Source: Terriglobia bacterium
GTDB taxonomy: Bacteria; Acidobacteriota; Terriglobia; Bryobacterales; Bryobacteraceae
NCBI GenBank assembly: GCA_020073145.1
Contig: JAIQFS010000042.1
Span: 1 to 46,664, forward strand
Length of the DNA: 46,664 nucleotides
Direction: 5' to 3'
Position 1 is the first letter of the stretch, and every line of letters begins with the position of its first letter. The notes under the pieces are model-generated. The model was not told the DNA's origin and did not search any database. It saw only the letters and a program-made list of their open reading frames with translations. Shown here piece by piece: positions 1 through 8,713 of this stretch. The position numbers and the translations under genes are program-made.

Positions 1-48
1 TTTCTGAGCGTTGCGGCGGTTGGCGTCGATTTGATTCTGGGTCGCCAT
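1..48 (-). CDS. N-terminal fragment of a NRRNAQK-type hypothetical protein (runs off the left edge)
   Basis: The minus strand opens with an ATG at position 48, and 16 codons are visible before the window ends: MATQNQIDANRRNAQK. An AGGAGG Shine-Dalgarno lies 8 nt upstream of the ATG, which supports this start. The NRRNAQKSTGP-like opening is typical of a very common hypothetical protein family in Acidobacteria and other soil bacteria. It has no established function that I know of, and copies are often found near mobile or variable DNA. Only the extreme N-terminus is visible, so nothing more can be said about domains. Confidence 0.6.
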   Translation of the reverse strand, partial: MATQNQIDANRRNAQK

Positions 49-298
49 GCGGAGTGCCTCCTGGCGCCTCCAGGATAGCGGGCGCACAGGCGGGAGCCGG
101 GCTTGCGGGCGAGTAAGTGCTTGCGGGAGAACAAAAGGAGCGGGCGAAAGTGCGGTGACTGTATGAGAGCGCTGCGGCAACTCTGGAACCGATCGGTGAA
201 AATCAGCCTTGTGCAGGCTCTTTGGCTGTCCCGTTTATCACCAATGGCGACGACCTGTGCCCCGGATCATTCTCAAGCAAACCAGACCAACGCAGTGT
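49..298. other. Non-coding stretch between the left-edge gene and the RHS remnant
   Basis: I see no convincing gene, RNA or repeat here. The first few bases hold the Shine-Dalgarno of the left-edge gene. Short open frames exist but none resembles a protein family. The stretch adjoins an RHS remnant and may be decayed sequence of the same origin. Confidence 0.4.
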
Positions 299-602
299 TC
301 AGGAGCGTTGGATGTTGTCGTAAATGTAGCTGATGGTGCCGCTCTCTGGATTGGTGGCGCTGGTCAGCCGGCCCAGCACTGTACCCAAACGCGCGCAGCC
401 GGCCGCTCTGGTTGACGCCGATCAGGTCGCCCAGCAGGTCGCAGGAATAGGTGGTGGAGAGATTGCCGGTTTCGGTCACCTGGCTGAGGCGGCCGAGCCC
501 GTCGGCAGTCGTGGTGCGGCTGACGCCGGCTTCGTCAGTCACCGTCTGCTGGTTGGAGCTATAAACCGTGGTGGCGCTGCCGCTGCTGTTGGTGTTGTGA
601 TC
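299..602 (-). pseudogene. Remnant of an RHS/YD-repeat protein, frameshifted
   Basis: Read on the minus strand from about 600, the frame gives RHS/YD-type text: VTDEAGVSRTTTADGLGRL, then TYSCDLLGDLIGVNQSG. After about position 385 the similarity continues in another frame as VLGRLTSATNPESGTISYIY and meets a TGA at 301-299. These strings match the consensus of RHS repeats, long secreted or surface polymorphic-toxin proteins. What remains is about 100 codons, with a frameshift and without the start, the repeat array or a toxin tip, so this is a relic. The sequence between 603 and 687 shows nothing recognisable. Confidence 0.65.
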
Positions 603-687
603 CGCCCAGGGCCAGGGACAAAGCGCGGTGACTTACGCTCAGGTGGGGTCACTTCCGTCCGTCCCCATATAGGCATATTGCTCGAAC

Positions 688-1573
688 TTAGTCGCTGGGC
701 ACCAAATAATACACTGCACGGAGCGGCAGTAACCGTCTATGTGCTTCCGGTATTCGATCGTAGTGCTCGGTCCAAAGGTCAAAAAGTCGTTTTAAATCCA
801 GAAGCATGATTCGCCTTCGCTCCTGCCGACGCGCCTCATCCTCTGCCTCTTTCGTAAACCCTCCCGTGCAGACGAATAGGCCAACATCCGAGTCGCCAAG
901 CAACGCCATAAAACCCCGAACACCGTCAACGGCGACCTTGTCGACCCGTCGCTTAACCTGTGCTTTAATCCGCGGCCCCTTAACTCCCAGCGGATCCACA
1001 TGGGCCACAATGTCGATTCCTTTATCAGGTCCCGGCGGAGACACCCAATCGACGTAATAGCCCATTCCGCGGAGGAGCCCAGCAACAAGGTCCTGAAAAT
1101 CATACGGGCTCATATTTTGGAGAAATGATTCGATCTCCGACCACGCCTTCGGCTTCCTCAAGGGTCGCACTCGCTTGAGCCTCGGTCCCATCCTCTTCGG
1201 TCTCACCAGCCCCATCGATCGGCTGGTCCAATTTCCAAACTCCATAGAGTCGACGTGCTTCGCGGTCGAATGCTTCCGGGTCCGTAAACTTCTGGAACGC
1301 CGCACGACCCTGATCTGTCAGTGACCAAGAGCCCTTGTCCTTTACAAGCCAGCCCGCCTTTACAGAAGCTATGGTAGAGAACCGGACGATCTTCTCATAT
1401 CGGTGAACGTTCGGTCGGTTCGGATAGGTGCTTTCCTCAAAGGCGGTGGGAGGAACCACTTCTTGGAGCCGCCGCAATACTTCTTTCGCAGGAAGCCCGT
1501 CGGCGTGTTGCAGCAGGATTTGAAACACCCCCCGCACAAGCTCCCCTGACCGCCTTCTCGTTATCTCTGCCAC
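688..1573 (-). pseudogene. mrr: Mrr-type restriction endonuclease, interrupted by a frameshift
   Basis: The gene starts at GTG 1573 behind a GGGAGGAAC ribosome site. The first frame (MAEITRRRSGELV...) carries the N-terminal winged-helix domain of Mrr-family enzymes, including LTDQGRAAF at its end. It reads out of frame at about 1140-1155 and ends at 1100. The catalytic half continues in a second frame: AWSEIESFLQNMSPYDFQDL, GYYVDWVSPPGPDKGIDIVA, then AQVKRR, which are the D and QxK elements of the Mrr_cat PD-(D/E)xK nuclease. Family members cleave modified DNA. The joined product would be about 295 residues, a normal Mrr length. The break is a single-site indel: either a real inactivation or an assembly error. 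It sits upstream-adjacent to nothing but toxin-antitoxin and RHS debris, fitting a decayed defence island. Confidence 0.8.
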
Positions 1574-1590
1574 AGGTTCCTCCCGCCCTT

Positions 1591-1935
1591 CTACTCCCCA
1601 GGACCAGACGGCGCCAAAGGTTCCATCCAGCGAATGAGATCCGGCAGGTCTGAGTCCACCATTCCCCAGATCTCGTCGAGGTCCACACCCTCATAAAAAT
1701 GGATCAGTTTGTCGCGAGTTCCGGCAATGAGCCGCCACGGCACCTCGGCGTGAACGGCTCGGAACTCGGGCGATAGTCGCTTGACCGCTTCTCCAATCAC
1801 CAGGAGTTGGTGCAGGACGGCCGATTGCGTTTTCGCATCGGCCAGGAAGGCGGCCCGATCGGCAGTTCCTTTGAATTCAATCGCGAGGCGCGCCGCCTTC
1901 AAAATGTCGATGACGTGCGCTTCATCGCGAGGCAA
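1591..1935 (-). CDS. hepT: HepT-like RNase toxin (DUF86 family) of a MntA/HepT system
   Basis: The 114-residue all-helical protein has the HepT signature R-x4-H-x-Y at R74, H79 and Y81 (RDKLIHFY), the catalytic motif of HEPN ribonuclease toxins. It starts at a TTG (1935-1933) that overlaps the 3' end of the upstream mntA gene by 14 nt, so the two are translationally coupled. In characterised pairs MntA silences HepT by adenylylating the tyrosine of this motif, and the Tyr is present here. The length is usual for the family. The pair lies directly next to the broken mrr gene on the same strand. Confidence 0.85.
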   Translation of the reverse strand: MPRDEAHVIDILKAARLAIEFKGTADRAAFLADAKTQSAVLHQLLVIGEAVKRLSPEFRAVHAEVPWRLIAGTRDKLIHFYEGVDLDEIWGMVDSDLPDLIRWMEPLAPSGPGE

Positions 1936-2236
1936 AATAAGGCTCCGCCGTCTCCAGAATGGCCTTACGTCGAATCCAATTGGAACTCCGCTCGATGGCG
2001 CGCCGGGATACCAGGTCTACTTTACGGCCCAGCATGCCGGACAACTCCTCTTCCATCGCCACGTGATTGAGCAGCGTCCAGTTGGCATCCGGAGCGAAGT
2101 CCACCAGCAGATCCACGTCGCTGTCCGGCCGGAAATCCTCGCGCAGCGCAGACCCGAACACGCGCAGTTCGGTGATCTTCCATCGCCGGCAAAACTCATG
2201 CAGCCGCTCTCTCGGTATGGTGATCTCTTTCCGCAT
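1922..2236 (-). CDS. mntA: MntA-like minimal nucleotidyltransferase antitoxin
   Basis: The 104-residue product carries the minimal nucleotidyltransferase motif GSx10DxD, with G28-S29 and the metal-binding D40 and D42 (VFGSALREDFRPDSDVDLLV). This is the antitoxin partner of HepT: it transfers AMP onto the toxin. I chose the ATG at 2236 (MRKEITIPRERL) because family proteins start close to such a helix. The open frame extends upstream to 2296, but that extra sequence looks non-coding and no clear Shine-Dalgarno decides the matter. The 3' end overlaps hepT. Confidence 0.85.
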   Translation of the reverse strand: MRKEITIPRERLHEFCRRWKITELRVFGSALREDFRPDSDVDLLVDFAPDANWTLLNHVAMEEELSGMLGRKVDLVSRRAIERSSNWIRRKAILETAEPYFASR

Positions 2237-2479
2237 ACTGATTAGGCCGTGGCAGTGGATCCGGCAGCCATGGCTGGTCCCCCACCAGTTTGCCACAATC
2301 AGGCCGCCAACACGGAGACTTCGAACGGAACCCGCACGGCATCCATTCGCTCGTTCTGGTGCGCAGGAAAACGGAACGTTCTCGCGAAAATGGGCGCGCC
2401 TGCCGCCCCCCCGGCCACCTTAGCTTTTCACCCCAAACCGAGCGAGCCTCTCCTTTACGCTAGAATCGATCAGCACCTT

Positions 2480-5167
2480 ATGTCTTTGGCCCCGGGATCG
2501 AAACTCGGCCCTTACGAAGTCCTCGATCCCATCGGGGCGGGCGGCATGGGCGAGGTATACCGGGCCCGCGACACGCGACTGGGGCGCGAAGTCGCCATCA
2601 AGGTCTCACCGGAACGGTTCAGCGATCGCTTTGAGCGCGAAGCGCACGCCATCGCGTCGCTGAATCATCCCAACGTCTGCACGCTGTACGATGTCGGGCC
2701 CAACTATCTGGTGATGGAGCTGGTCGACGGGCCGGAATTAACCGCCCGCATTCAGCAAGGCGCTCTCCCGCTCGACGAGGCCCTGGGCATCGCCCGGCAG
2801 ATCGCGGAGGCGCTGGAGGCCGCCCACGAGAAGGGCATCGTTCACCGCGATCTGAAGCCAGGCAACATCAAGATCAAAGCGGACGGCGCGGTGAAGGTGC
2901 TCGATTTCGGTCTGGCCAAGCTGTCCGAACCGGCTGCGCCGGAGGGGCACCCGGACCACTCGCCGACGCTCACCCTGGAGCATGCCACGCGGGTGGGTCA
3001 AATCCTGGGCACGGCGGCGTACATGGCCCCGGAGCAGGCTCGGGGCGGAATCGTCGATCAACGCGCGGACATTTGGGCATTCGGCGTGGTGCTGTACGAA
3101 ATGCTGGCGGGCAAACGGCTGTTCAAGGGCAATACGGTTTCGGACACACTGGCCGCAGTGCTGACCAAAGAACCGGACTGGGGCGGGCTGCCCGCGGCGA
3201 CACCGCCACGGATCCGCAAGCTGCTGGCGCGGTGCCTGGACCGGGATCGCAAGCAGAGACTGCAAGCCATCGGGGAAGCACGGATTGCGATCGACGCGCC
3301 CGAGCCGGACGCGCGGCCGCTGCCGACGGCGGCGCGGCGGGGGCCCCTGGCCGCCGCGGCGGTGGCTCTGGCGCTCGCCCTCATCGCGGGCGTGGGTTGG
3401 TGGCGCGCCAGCCGGCCGGCGCCTCTGTCTCCCTTGCTGAGCCTCGGGTTGGAATTCGGGCCGGACATGAAGGCGGAGCGGCCCCCGGGCGGAAGTTTCC
3501 TGGCGCTCTCGCCGGATGGGACGCTGCTGGCTCTGACCGTGCGAGGAGCCGATGGGGCGACTCGCCTGGCCACGCGGCGGCTCGACGACAATCGGATCAC
3601 GACGCTGGCCGGCACCGAGGATGCCACTTCCCCGGTCTTTTCTCCCGACGGCCAATGGATCGCGTTCGACTCCGATCGCAAGATCAAGAAGATTTCGGTG
3701 AGAGGCGGCGCGGCCGTGACCTTGTGCGATGCGCCCGGCGCGATCGCCGCAAGCTGGGGCGACGACGGCAATCTCATCGCGGCACTGGGTTGGGGAACCG
3801 GGCTCTCGCGGATTCCCTCTGCCGGGGGCGCGCCTACGACGGTGACCGAACTCAACCGCGAGAAACGGGAAGCGAGGCACGGCTGGCCGCAAGTCTTGCC
3901 CGGCAGCCAGGCGGTTCTCTTCATCACCTCGCACTCGGAGCAGGACTTCGCCGACGGAGATGTCGAGGTAGTCTCCCTGAAGAGCGGAACGCGAACCACA
4001 CTGCACCACGGCGCTTCGTTCGCCCGGTACCTTCCCAGCGGCCACCTGGTCTGGATCCACCAGGGCGCACTGTACGCGGCGCCGTTCGACCTCGGCCGGC
4101 TGGCGCTCACCGGAGATCCGCAGCCGGTATTGGAAGACATCCACAACGGTCCGGACACGGGCGGGGATTTTGCCTATTCGCAGACCGGCGTGGTGGTCTA
4201 CTCCAGCGGGAAAGACGAAGTGCAGCGGTCGATCTTCTGGCTGGACAGTTCCGGCGGGACGCGGCCGCTGCAGCCGGCACCGGGGCTGTATGGATTTCCG
4301 CACTTTTCACCCGACGGCAAGCGCCTGGCGTTTTCCTTGGGCGACGGTCACGGCCATCAGGACATCTGGGTGCGGGATCTGGAACGCGACACCGCCTCGC
4401 GCGTCACTGTCTTGCCCGGCCAAAGCGACTGGCCCGTGTGGACCCCCGACGGCAAGAATCTGGTGTTTCGGGCCCTCAATGGGGCGGCAGCCGGCATCTA
4501 CTTGATCGCCGCCGATGGCTCCGGCGTGGCGCAGCGGCTGGCGGAGGGCCAGACCGGTCTGGCCTCGCCCCAGGCGATCTCTCGCGATGGCAAACGGCTG
4601 GCGCTGGTGCAGGCCGCCGCCGGCGGCGGCGTGGAGATCTGGACTGCGCCCATCGAGGGCGACGGGAGCCATCCCCGCCTGGGCAAACCACAGCCCTTTC
4701 TGCAGACTCCCTTCGTCACGATCCTACCGGCATTTTCGCCCGACGGCCGCTGGCTGGCTTACTACTCCGGCGAGCCGGGGAAAGAGGGATTGTGGGTGGC
4801 GCCCTTCCCGGGTCCGGGCGGCGGATGGCTGGTTTCGAGCCACGGCAGCGATGCCATCTGGTCGCGCGGGGCCCACGGGGCCGGGGGCGCATTGTTCTTC
4901 CTCGAGGATTCTCACATCCTCATGGTGGCGGACTACACGACCGATGGCGCAGCCTTTGTGCCCGGCAAGCCCCGGGTGTGGTCGCCGCACCGGTTGCTGG
5001 ATCTGGGATCTCCTCCGGTTCGCAGCTACGACCTGGCGCCCGATGGGAAGCGCTTCGCGGTGATTCTGAATGCGGACGGGACGGCCGATCCGAAGCCGAT
5101 CGCGAACCTGGCGATCCTGGTGAACTTCTTCGACGAGTTGCGGCGGCGGGTGCCGGCGGGCAAGTGA
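2480..5167 (+). CDS. Ser/Thr protein kinase with C-terminal TolB/WD40-like propeller
   Basis: The 895-residue protein has three parts. Residues 10-270 are a complete Hanks-type kinase: GAGGMG loop (19-24), VAIK lysine K41, HRDLKPGN (122-129), DFG (142-144) and APE (183-185). A single transmembrane helix follows at about 289-308. The rest, about 320-890, is extracytoplasmic and carries repeated FSPDG/DIW-type blades of a TolB/PD40 propeller, a sensor or scaffold. This architecture is strongly expanded in Solibacter-type Acidobacteria. The ATG at 2480 (MSLAPGSKLGPYEVL) was chosen because it is the usual family start; the open frame reaches back to 2249 without family-like sequence. A TAGAAT hexamer lies at 2461-2466, so the leader would be very short. 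The signal sensed and the phosphorylated targets are unknown. Confidence 0.92.
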   Translation: MSLAPGSKLGPYEVLDPIGAGGMGEVYRARDTRLGREVAIKVSPERFSDRFEREAHAIASLNHPNVCTLYDVGPNYLVMELVDGPELTARIQQGALPLDEALGIARQIAEALEAAHEKGIVHRDLKPGNIKIKADGAVKVLDFGLAKLSEPAAPEGHPDHSPTLTLEHATRVGQILGTAAYMAPEQARGGIVDQRADIWAFGVVLYEMLAGKRLFKGNTVSDTLAAVLTKEPDWGGLPAATPPRIRKLLARCLDRDRKQRLQAIGEARIAIDAPEPDARPLPTAARRGPLAAAAVALALALIAGVGWWRASRPAPLSPLLSLGLEFGPDMKAERPPGGSFLALSPDGTLLALTVRGADGATRLATRRLDDNRITTLAGTEDATSPVFSPDGQWIAFDSDRKIKKISVRGGAAVTLCDAPGAIAASWGDDGNLIAALGWGTGLSRIPSAGGAPTTVTELNREKREARHGWPQVLPGSQAVLFITSHSEQDFADGDVEVVSLKSGTRTTLHHGASFARYLPSGHLVWIHQGALYAAPFDLGRLALTGDPQPVLEDIHNGPDTGGDFAYSQTGVVVYSSGKDEVQRSIFWLDSSGGTRPLQPAPGLYGFPHFSPDGKRLAFSLGDGHGHQDIWVRDLERDTASRVTVLPGQSDWPVWTPDGKNLVFRALNGAAAGIYLIAADGSGVAQRLAEGQTGLASPQAISRDGKRLALVQAAAGGGVEIWTAPIEGDGSHPRLGKPQPFLQTPFVTILPAFSPDGRWLAYYSGEPGKEGLWVAPFPGPGGGWLVSSHGSDAIWSRGAHGAGGALFFLEDSHILMVADYTTDGAAFVPGKPRVWSPHRLLDLGSPPVRSYDLAPDGKRFAVILNADGTADPKPIANLAILVNFFDELRRRVPAGK

Positions 5168-5294
5168 AGCTCGCGAATCCAGGGACCCGCTGAAAAAGGC
5201 CTGGGCGGGCGAATCGCCTGCCCCACGTTCCCGCGTGGTAGGATGAATCCGGCGATCCGGCAGGCTTGGATTCCACGCGGCCCCAGGAGGGGAA

Positions 5295-6173
5295 ATGGCG
5301 ACGCGAATCAACAGGAGAGCTCTCCCGATTCTGTGCTTTGCCGGAATTGCCGGCACCGCCTTCTACAGTCAGAGCAGTCTTGCGCAGCAGGCGCCGGCGG
5401 TCCCGGCTCCGAGCGGACGGGCGCCGGATCCGCGCGTGCAGCAGCGCAGCTACGATTTTGCCTTCCCGGGAAACTTCCGGGTTGCGCACGTGAGCCTCCC
5501 ATACGCGGTGTTCGTCTCCTCCAAGGTGACCAAAGACAAGAAGAATCCGCTGATTATCGCCCTGCACGGCTTAGGCGGAAATCCCAATACCCTGATGCGC
5601 GGCAATCTGCTCGATCTTGCTGAAGCGGGCGGCTACATCGTGTTCGCGCCGGCCGGCTATAACCCTCGTGGGTGGTACGGGATTCCGTGGACGGTCGAGC
5701 CGCGGCCGGGGGCGACGCCCCGGTCCGATCCAGCCGCGATCAACGATCCGCCGAACCTCAGTGAACTGGCCGAGAAGGACGTGATGGACCTGCTGGGGAT
5801 GGCGCGCCGCGAGTTCGTCGTGGATGAGCGCCGCACCTATCTGATGGGACATTCCATGGGAGGCGCCGGAACGCTTTATCTCGGCTCGAAGTACGGGTCG
5901 ACTTGGGCGGCCCTCGCCGCGATCGCGCCGGCCGCGCGCCGCATGGAATCGCATAGGGACGGGGTGCTCACCGGGCTGACCATGCCGGTGCTCGTGGTTC
6001 AGGGCGACGCCGATACGGCCGTTCCCGTGGAGGATACCCGGAAATGGGTCGCCGCCATGAAGGACCGGAAGATGGACCACCGGTACAGGGAAGTTCCCGG
6101 CGGAACTCACGGTAGTGTGATCGCGACGGGCATGCCCGAAGTCTTCGCGTTCTTCGACGCGCACTCGAAGTAG
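5295..6173 (+). CDS. Secreted alpha/beta-hydrolase (PHB-depolymerase/feruloyl-esterase-like)
   Basis: The 292-residue protein begins with a basic start and hydrophobic stretch ending near SLAQQAP, a probable signal peptide. The alpha/beta-hydrolase core follows: the oxyanion strand PLIIALHGLGG, the nucleophile elbow GHSMGG, the acid in VVQGDADTAVP and the histidine in GGTHGS. This order matches the LpqC/PHB-depolymerase-like secreted esterases, but substrate cannot be read from the sequence. An AGGAGGGG ribosome site stands 4-5 nt before the ATG. The preceding 127 nt contain short GC-rich inverted repeats (5201-5238) but no clear terminator T-run. Confidence 0.85.
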   Translation: MATRINRRALPILCFAGIAGTAFYSQSSLAQQAPAVPAPSGRAPDPRVQQRSYDFAFPGNFRVAHVSLPYAVFVSSKVTKDKKNPLIIALHGLGGNPNTLMRGNLLDLAEAGGYIVFAPAGYNPRGWYGIPWTVEPRPGATPRSDPAAINDPPNLSELAEKDVMDLLGMARREFVVDERRTYLMGHSMGGAGTLYLGSKYGSTWAALAAIAPAARRMESHRDGVLTGLTMPVLVVQGDADTAVPVEDTRKWVAAMKDRKMDHRYREVPGGTHGSVIATGMPEVFAFFDAHSK

Positions 6174-6247
6174 GCCCTGCTGCCGGTTGGCCGGTCCGCG
6201 GTCCTAGACTCCTTGACTCAGAAATTCGCAGCATCAGGAGCCGTGTT

Positions 6248-6334
6248 GTGGGGCGGTCCATCTTGGCCGCAGGCGGCCTTCCGGCCGGCTAGACCCGCTA
6301 GAAAGCGGGTCCGCAGGCTGAAAGCCTGCCCCAC
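6248..6334. repeat. REP-like cluster of three small hairpins bounded by GTGGGGC/GCCCCAC
   Basis: This 87-nt intergenic block begins with GTGGGGC and ends with its complement GCCCCAC. Inside are a CGGCC-TTC-GGCCG-type stem, a perfect GACCCGCT/AGCGGGTC stem at 6292-6311 and a perfect GCAGGCT/AGCCTGC stem at 6313-6329. It looks like an interspersed extragenic palindromic element. It lies between the convergent ends of the esterase and PQQ-dehydrogenase genes, where it could also act as a bidirectional transcript end, although there is no T-run. Confidence 0.6.
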
Positions 6335-6369
6335 CTGATCGGCTGAGTGCCGTAGGAGCTGACGCGGGC

Positions 6370-8541
6370 CTACGGCAGTTGAAACACCCACACGGCCGGA
6401 GCACGGTCGAGGTTTTGGATTTCCGGCACCAGCGGCGTGAAGCCGGTGGCCTGCGCGCCGCCGTTGCCTACGCCGATCGCGACGTATTGCTTGCCGTTTA
6501 CTGTGTACGCGATCGGGGCGTCGCTCGGCACATCGGTCAGGCGGGTTTCCCAGAGCAGCTTGCCGGTTTGATCGTCGTACGCGCGGAAGTACCGGTCGAT
6601 CGAGCCGTTGAAGATCACGCCGCCGGCGGTATCGAGCGCGCCGCTCGACACCGGCGCGCGATGGCGCTCGGTCCACACCACTTCGCGGGTCAGCATGTTG
6701 ACGGCTTCCACGCGGCCGTACTGGCCGTCCGAACCCGGACGCGGCCGCACCACCGGACTCACCCCGGTAGACAAAAGGGTGCGGCCTCCATCGGTGACCG
6801 GCGTCAGATCCATACATGCCTCCACCAGCGGGATATACAAAATCTTCGTGTCGGGATTGTAGGAGCCCGGAAGCCAGCTCTTGGCGCCGTCGGCATGAGG
6901 ACAGACCATATGCACTTTCCCGTCGCCGGCCAGCGTTTCCGGATTGACGGTCTTCTTGCCGGTGACGGGATCGATGGAGGTGACGATATTTTGCAGGCCG
7001 AGGTCTTTCGAGTAGATCCACTTGCCGGTTTCGGCGTCGAGGAGGTCATAGGTGGCCTGCTTGCCCGAGGTCATGATCACGGGGCGCACCACGCCGTTGA
7101 CGGGCATGCGGACGACCTGGCGTTCAAACACCCAGTCGAGGTCCCACTGATCGTTGGGCAGGTGCTGGTAATACCAAACGAGCTTGCCAGTGTCGGGATT
7201 GATGGCCAAGGTGCAATCGGTATAGAGGCCGTCGGTGTTGGCACCCGGCCTCACGGGCTTTGCCAGCAAGGCGGTGTCATAGGTCTGCCCAACGCCAAAG
7301 AAGGCGAGGTTGAGCGCGGAGTCGTAGCTTCCCGCGATCCAGACGGAGCCGCCGTTGCGCTCCTCGGCGGTGTGATCGTTCCAGGTATCGCCGCCAGGCT
7401 CGCCGGGCTGGGCGATGGTGTTGAAGCGCCAAGCGGGACTGCCGGTTTCGGCGTCGAGCGCGACGATGTAGTTCTTACCGCCGACGCGGCCGCCGGTTCC
7501 GATCATCACCTTGCCTTTGGCGACCAGCGGACCGCCGGTGAGGGTGAATCCCCGTTCCTCGGTGAGCGGCTGGTCCCAGACGACGCGGCCGGTCTTCACG
7601 TCGAGCGCCACGACATGGATGTCGGAGGTCCCCATGTAGACTTTGTTTCCGTAGATGGAGATCATGCGCTTGTTGCTGGCGTTGACGCCGGGGGGCAAGA
7701 TTCGCGCGTACTGCCAAAGCAGGTCGCCGGTGGCGGCGTCGAGCGCTTCGAGTTTGTCGCCGGGGCTGTGCAGGAACATGACGCCGTCGTGAACCAGTGG
7801 GGTGGCTTCGTTGGAGCCGGGGGAAAGCGTCCAGGTCCAGGCCACGCGCAGATTCCTCACATTCGCCTTCGTGATCTGCTTCAGGGGGCTGAAACCCTGG
7901 TAGTCGAAACCGCGGCGCCAGGTGAGCCACTCGCCGGGAGGCGGGTTCTGCAATAAGGAGTCGGTGACGGGGGTGAGGGTATCGAGAGGGTTCGCTTTCT
8001 TCGGCGCCGGAGGGAGCTTGAGGCCGGGCGGCAGGCCGCCCCTTCCGCCGCGTCCTCCCGGCGGAGCCGGAATTGCCACCGATGCCAGGGCAGCCGCCTG
8101 CGAGGCGAGCTCTTTGCGCCCGGTCGCAAACCCATTCTGCTGGAGGACGTAGGCGATGATGCCGGCGTATTCGGCGCCGCCGAGGCTACCCGGGTTGCCC
8201 GCCGGCATCTTGGTGCTCACGTAGGTGAACAGATCGGCCGCGGGTTTCCCGGCATACTTGGCAAGGAAGGCCGCGCCGCGGAGCGGAGGAGCGGCGCTGC
8301 CGTCATCGACGCTCGCGCCGTGGCAGTTGGCGCAGTTCCGCTGGTATGCCGCCTTGCCCGCAACCGCCTGCGCCGACGTGAAGAGCGCTTCGCCGGGTGG
8401 AACCGCGGCGCGCCCAGGGCGCGCGGGCGCCTGAGCGTGCAGAACCGCAGGCGACCCCGCCGCGATCAGGGCTGCGACTGCGGCAAACCAGACGGTAGAG
8501 AGCGGCGCTCTCCGTCGGTTCCGAAGATTGGTAGGCGTCAT
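6370..8541 (-). CDS. Periplasmic cytochrome c-PQQ dehydrogenase fusion
   Basis: The 723-residue product has an N-terminal signal peptide (to about residue 38), a cytochrome c domain with haem motif C70-A-N-C73-H74 and a likely Met ligand near VSTKMPAG, a Gly/Pro-rich linker, then a quinoprotein eight-blade propeller from about 185 with repeated DAxTGxxxW motifs and the NDQWDLDWVFE segment typical of PQQ alcohol dehydrogenases. The cytochrome domain is N-terminal, unlike the usual quinohaemoprotein order. It probably oxidises an alcohol or sugar and passes electrons to its own haem and on to the respiratory chain. The ATG at 8541 was chosen for the signal peptide and the AGGAGAGG site upstream; the open frame reaches back to 9465 but overlaps the divergent genes. 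Substrate is not predictable. Confidence 0.88.
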   Translation of the reverse strand: MTPTNLRNRRRAPLSTVWFAAVAALIAAGSPAVLHAQAPARPGRAAVPPGEALFTSAQAVAGKAAYQRNCANCHGASVDDGSAAPPLRGAAFLAKYAGKPAADLFTYVSTKMPAGNPGSLGGAEYAGIIAYVLQQNGFATGRKELASQAAALASVAIPAPPGGRGGRGGLPPGLKLPPAPKKANPLDTLTPVTDSLLQNPPPGEWLTWRRGFDYQGFSPLKQITKANVRNLRVAWTWTLSPGSNEATPLVHDGVMFLHSPGDKLEALDAATGDLLWQYARILPPGVNASNKRMISIYGNKVYMGTSDIHVVALDVKTGRVVWDQPLTEERGFTLTGGPLVAKGKVMIGTGGRVGGKNYIVALDAETGSPAWRFNTIAQPGEPGGDTWNDHTAEERNGGSVWIAGSYDSALNLAFFGVGQTYDTALLAKPVRPGANTDGLYTDCTLAINPDTGKLVWYYQHLPNDQWDLDWVFERQVVRMPVNGVVRPVIMTSGKQATYDLLDAETGKWIYSKDLGLQNIVTSIDPVTGKKTVNPETLAGDGKVHMVCPHADGAKSWLPGSYNPDTKILYIPLVEACMDLTPVTDGGRTLLSTGVSPVVRPRPGSDGQYGRVEAVNMLTREVVWTERHRAPVSSGALDTAGGVIFNGSIDRYFRAYDDQTGKLLWETRLTDVPSDAPIAYTVNGKQYVAIGVGNGGAQATGFTPLVPEIQNLDRAPAVWVFQLP

Positions 8542-8570
8542 GGGGAAAGACCTCTCCTTGGCTACCGGAA

Positions 8571-8597
8571 CCGGGGCTTCCAAAACCGGGGCTTCCA
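8571..8597. repeat. Short tandem repeat in a divergent promoter region
   Basis: A 12-nt unit CCGGGGCTTCCA occurs twice, at 8571-8582 and 8586-8597, with a 15-nt period. It lies between the PQQ-dehydrogenase start and the divergent moaD-like gene, so it falls in the 5' leader or promoter of the dehydrogenase. It could be a regulator site or a chance duplication. Confidence 0.35.
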
Positions 8598-8673
8598 GTA
8601 CCTGCAAGATTGTACTACTCGAATGAATGGGCAAGGGAGCCGCCGGAGCGACGGGGGCCGGCCGGTGAGACAG

Positions 8674-8701
8674 TTGCGTGGTCGCGGCCACCAATGATAA
8701 T
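8674..8701 (+). promoter_or_regulatory. Putative sigma-70 promoter of the moaD-like gene
   Basis: TTGCGT at 8674-8679 and GATAAT at 8696-8701 are separated by 16 nt. Transcription would start near 8708, only about six bases before the ATG at 8714 and close to the GGAGAG ribosome site, so the mRNA would have almost no leader. Confidence 0.45.
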
Positions 8702-8713
8702 TTATCGGAGAGC

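Noticed and set aside
2738-4303. 521-codon open frame antisense to the kinase gene
   Set aside because: GC-rich codon shadow; sequence is Arg/Gly/Pro-rich with no family resemblance, whereas the sense frame has complete kinase motifs.
3073-5193. 706-codon open frame overlapping the kinase gene in another frame
   Set aside because: Very Arg/Gly-rich translation without domains; a frame shadow of the kinase-propeller.
5201-5238. Possible rho-independent terminator after the kinase gene
   Set aside because: Short GC stems are present, but there is no following T-run; it is more like the REP-type sequence at 6248.
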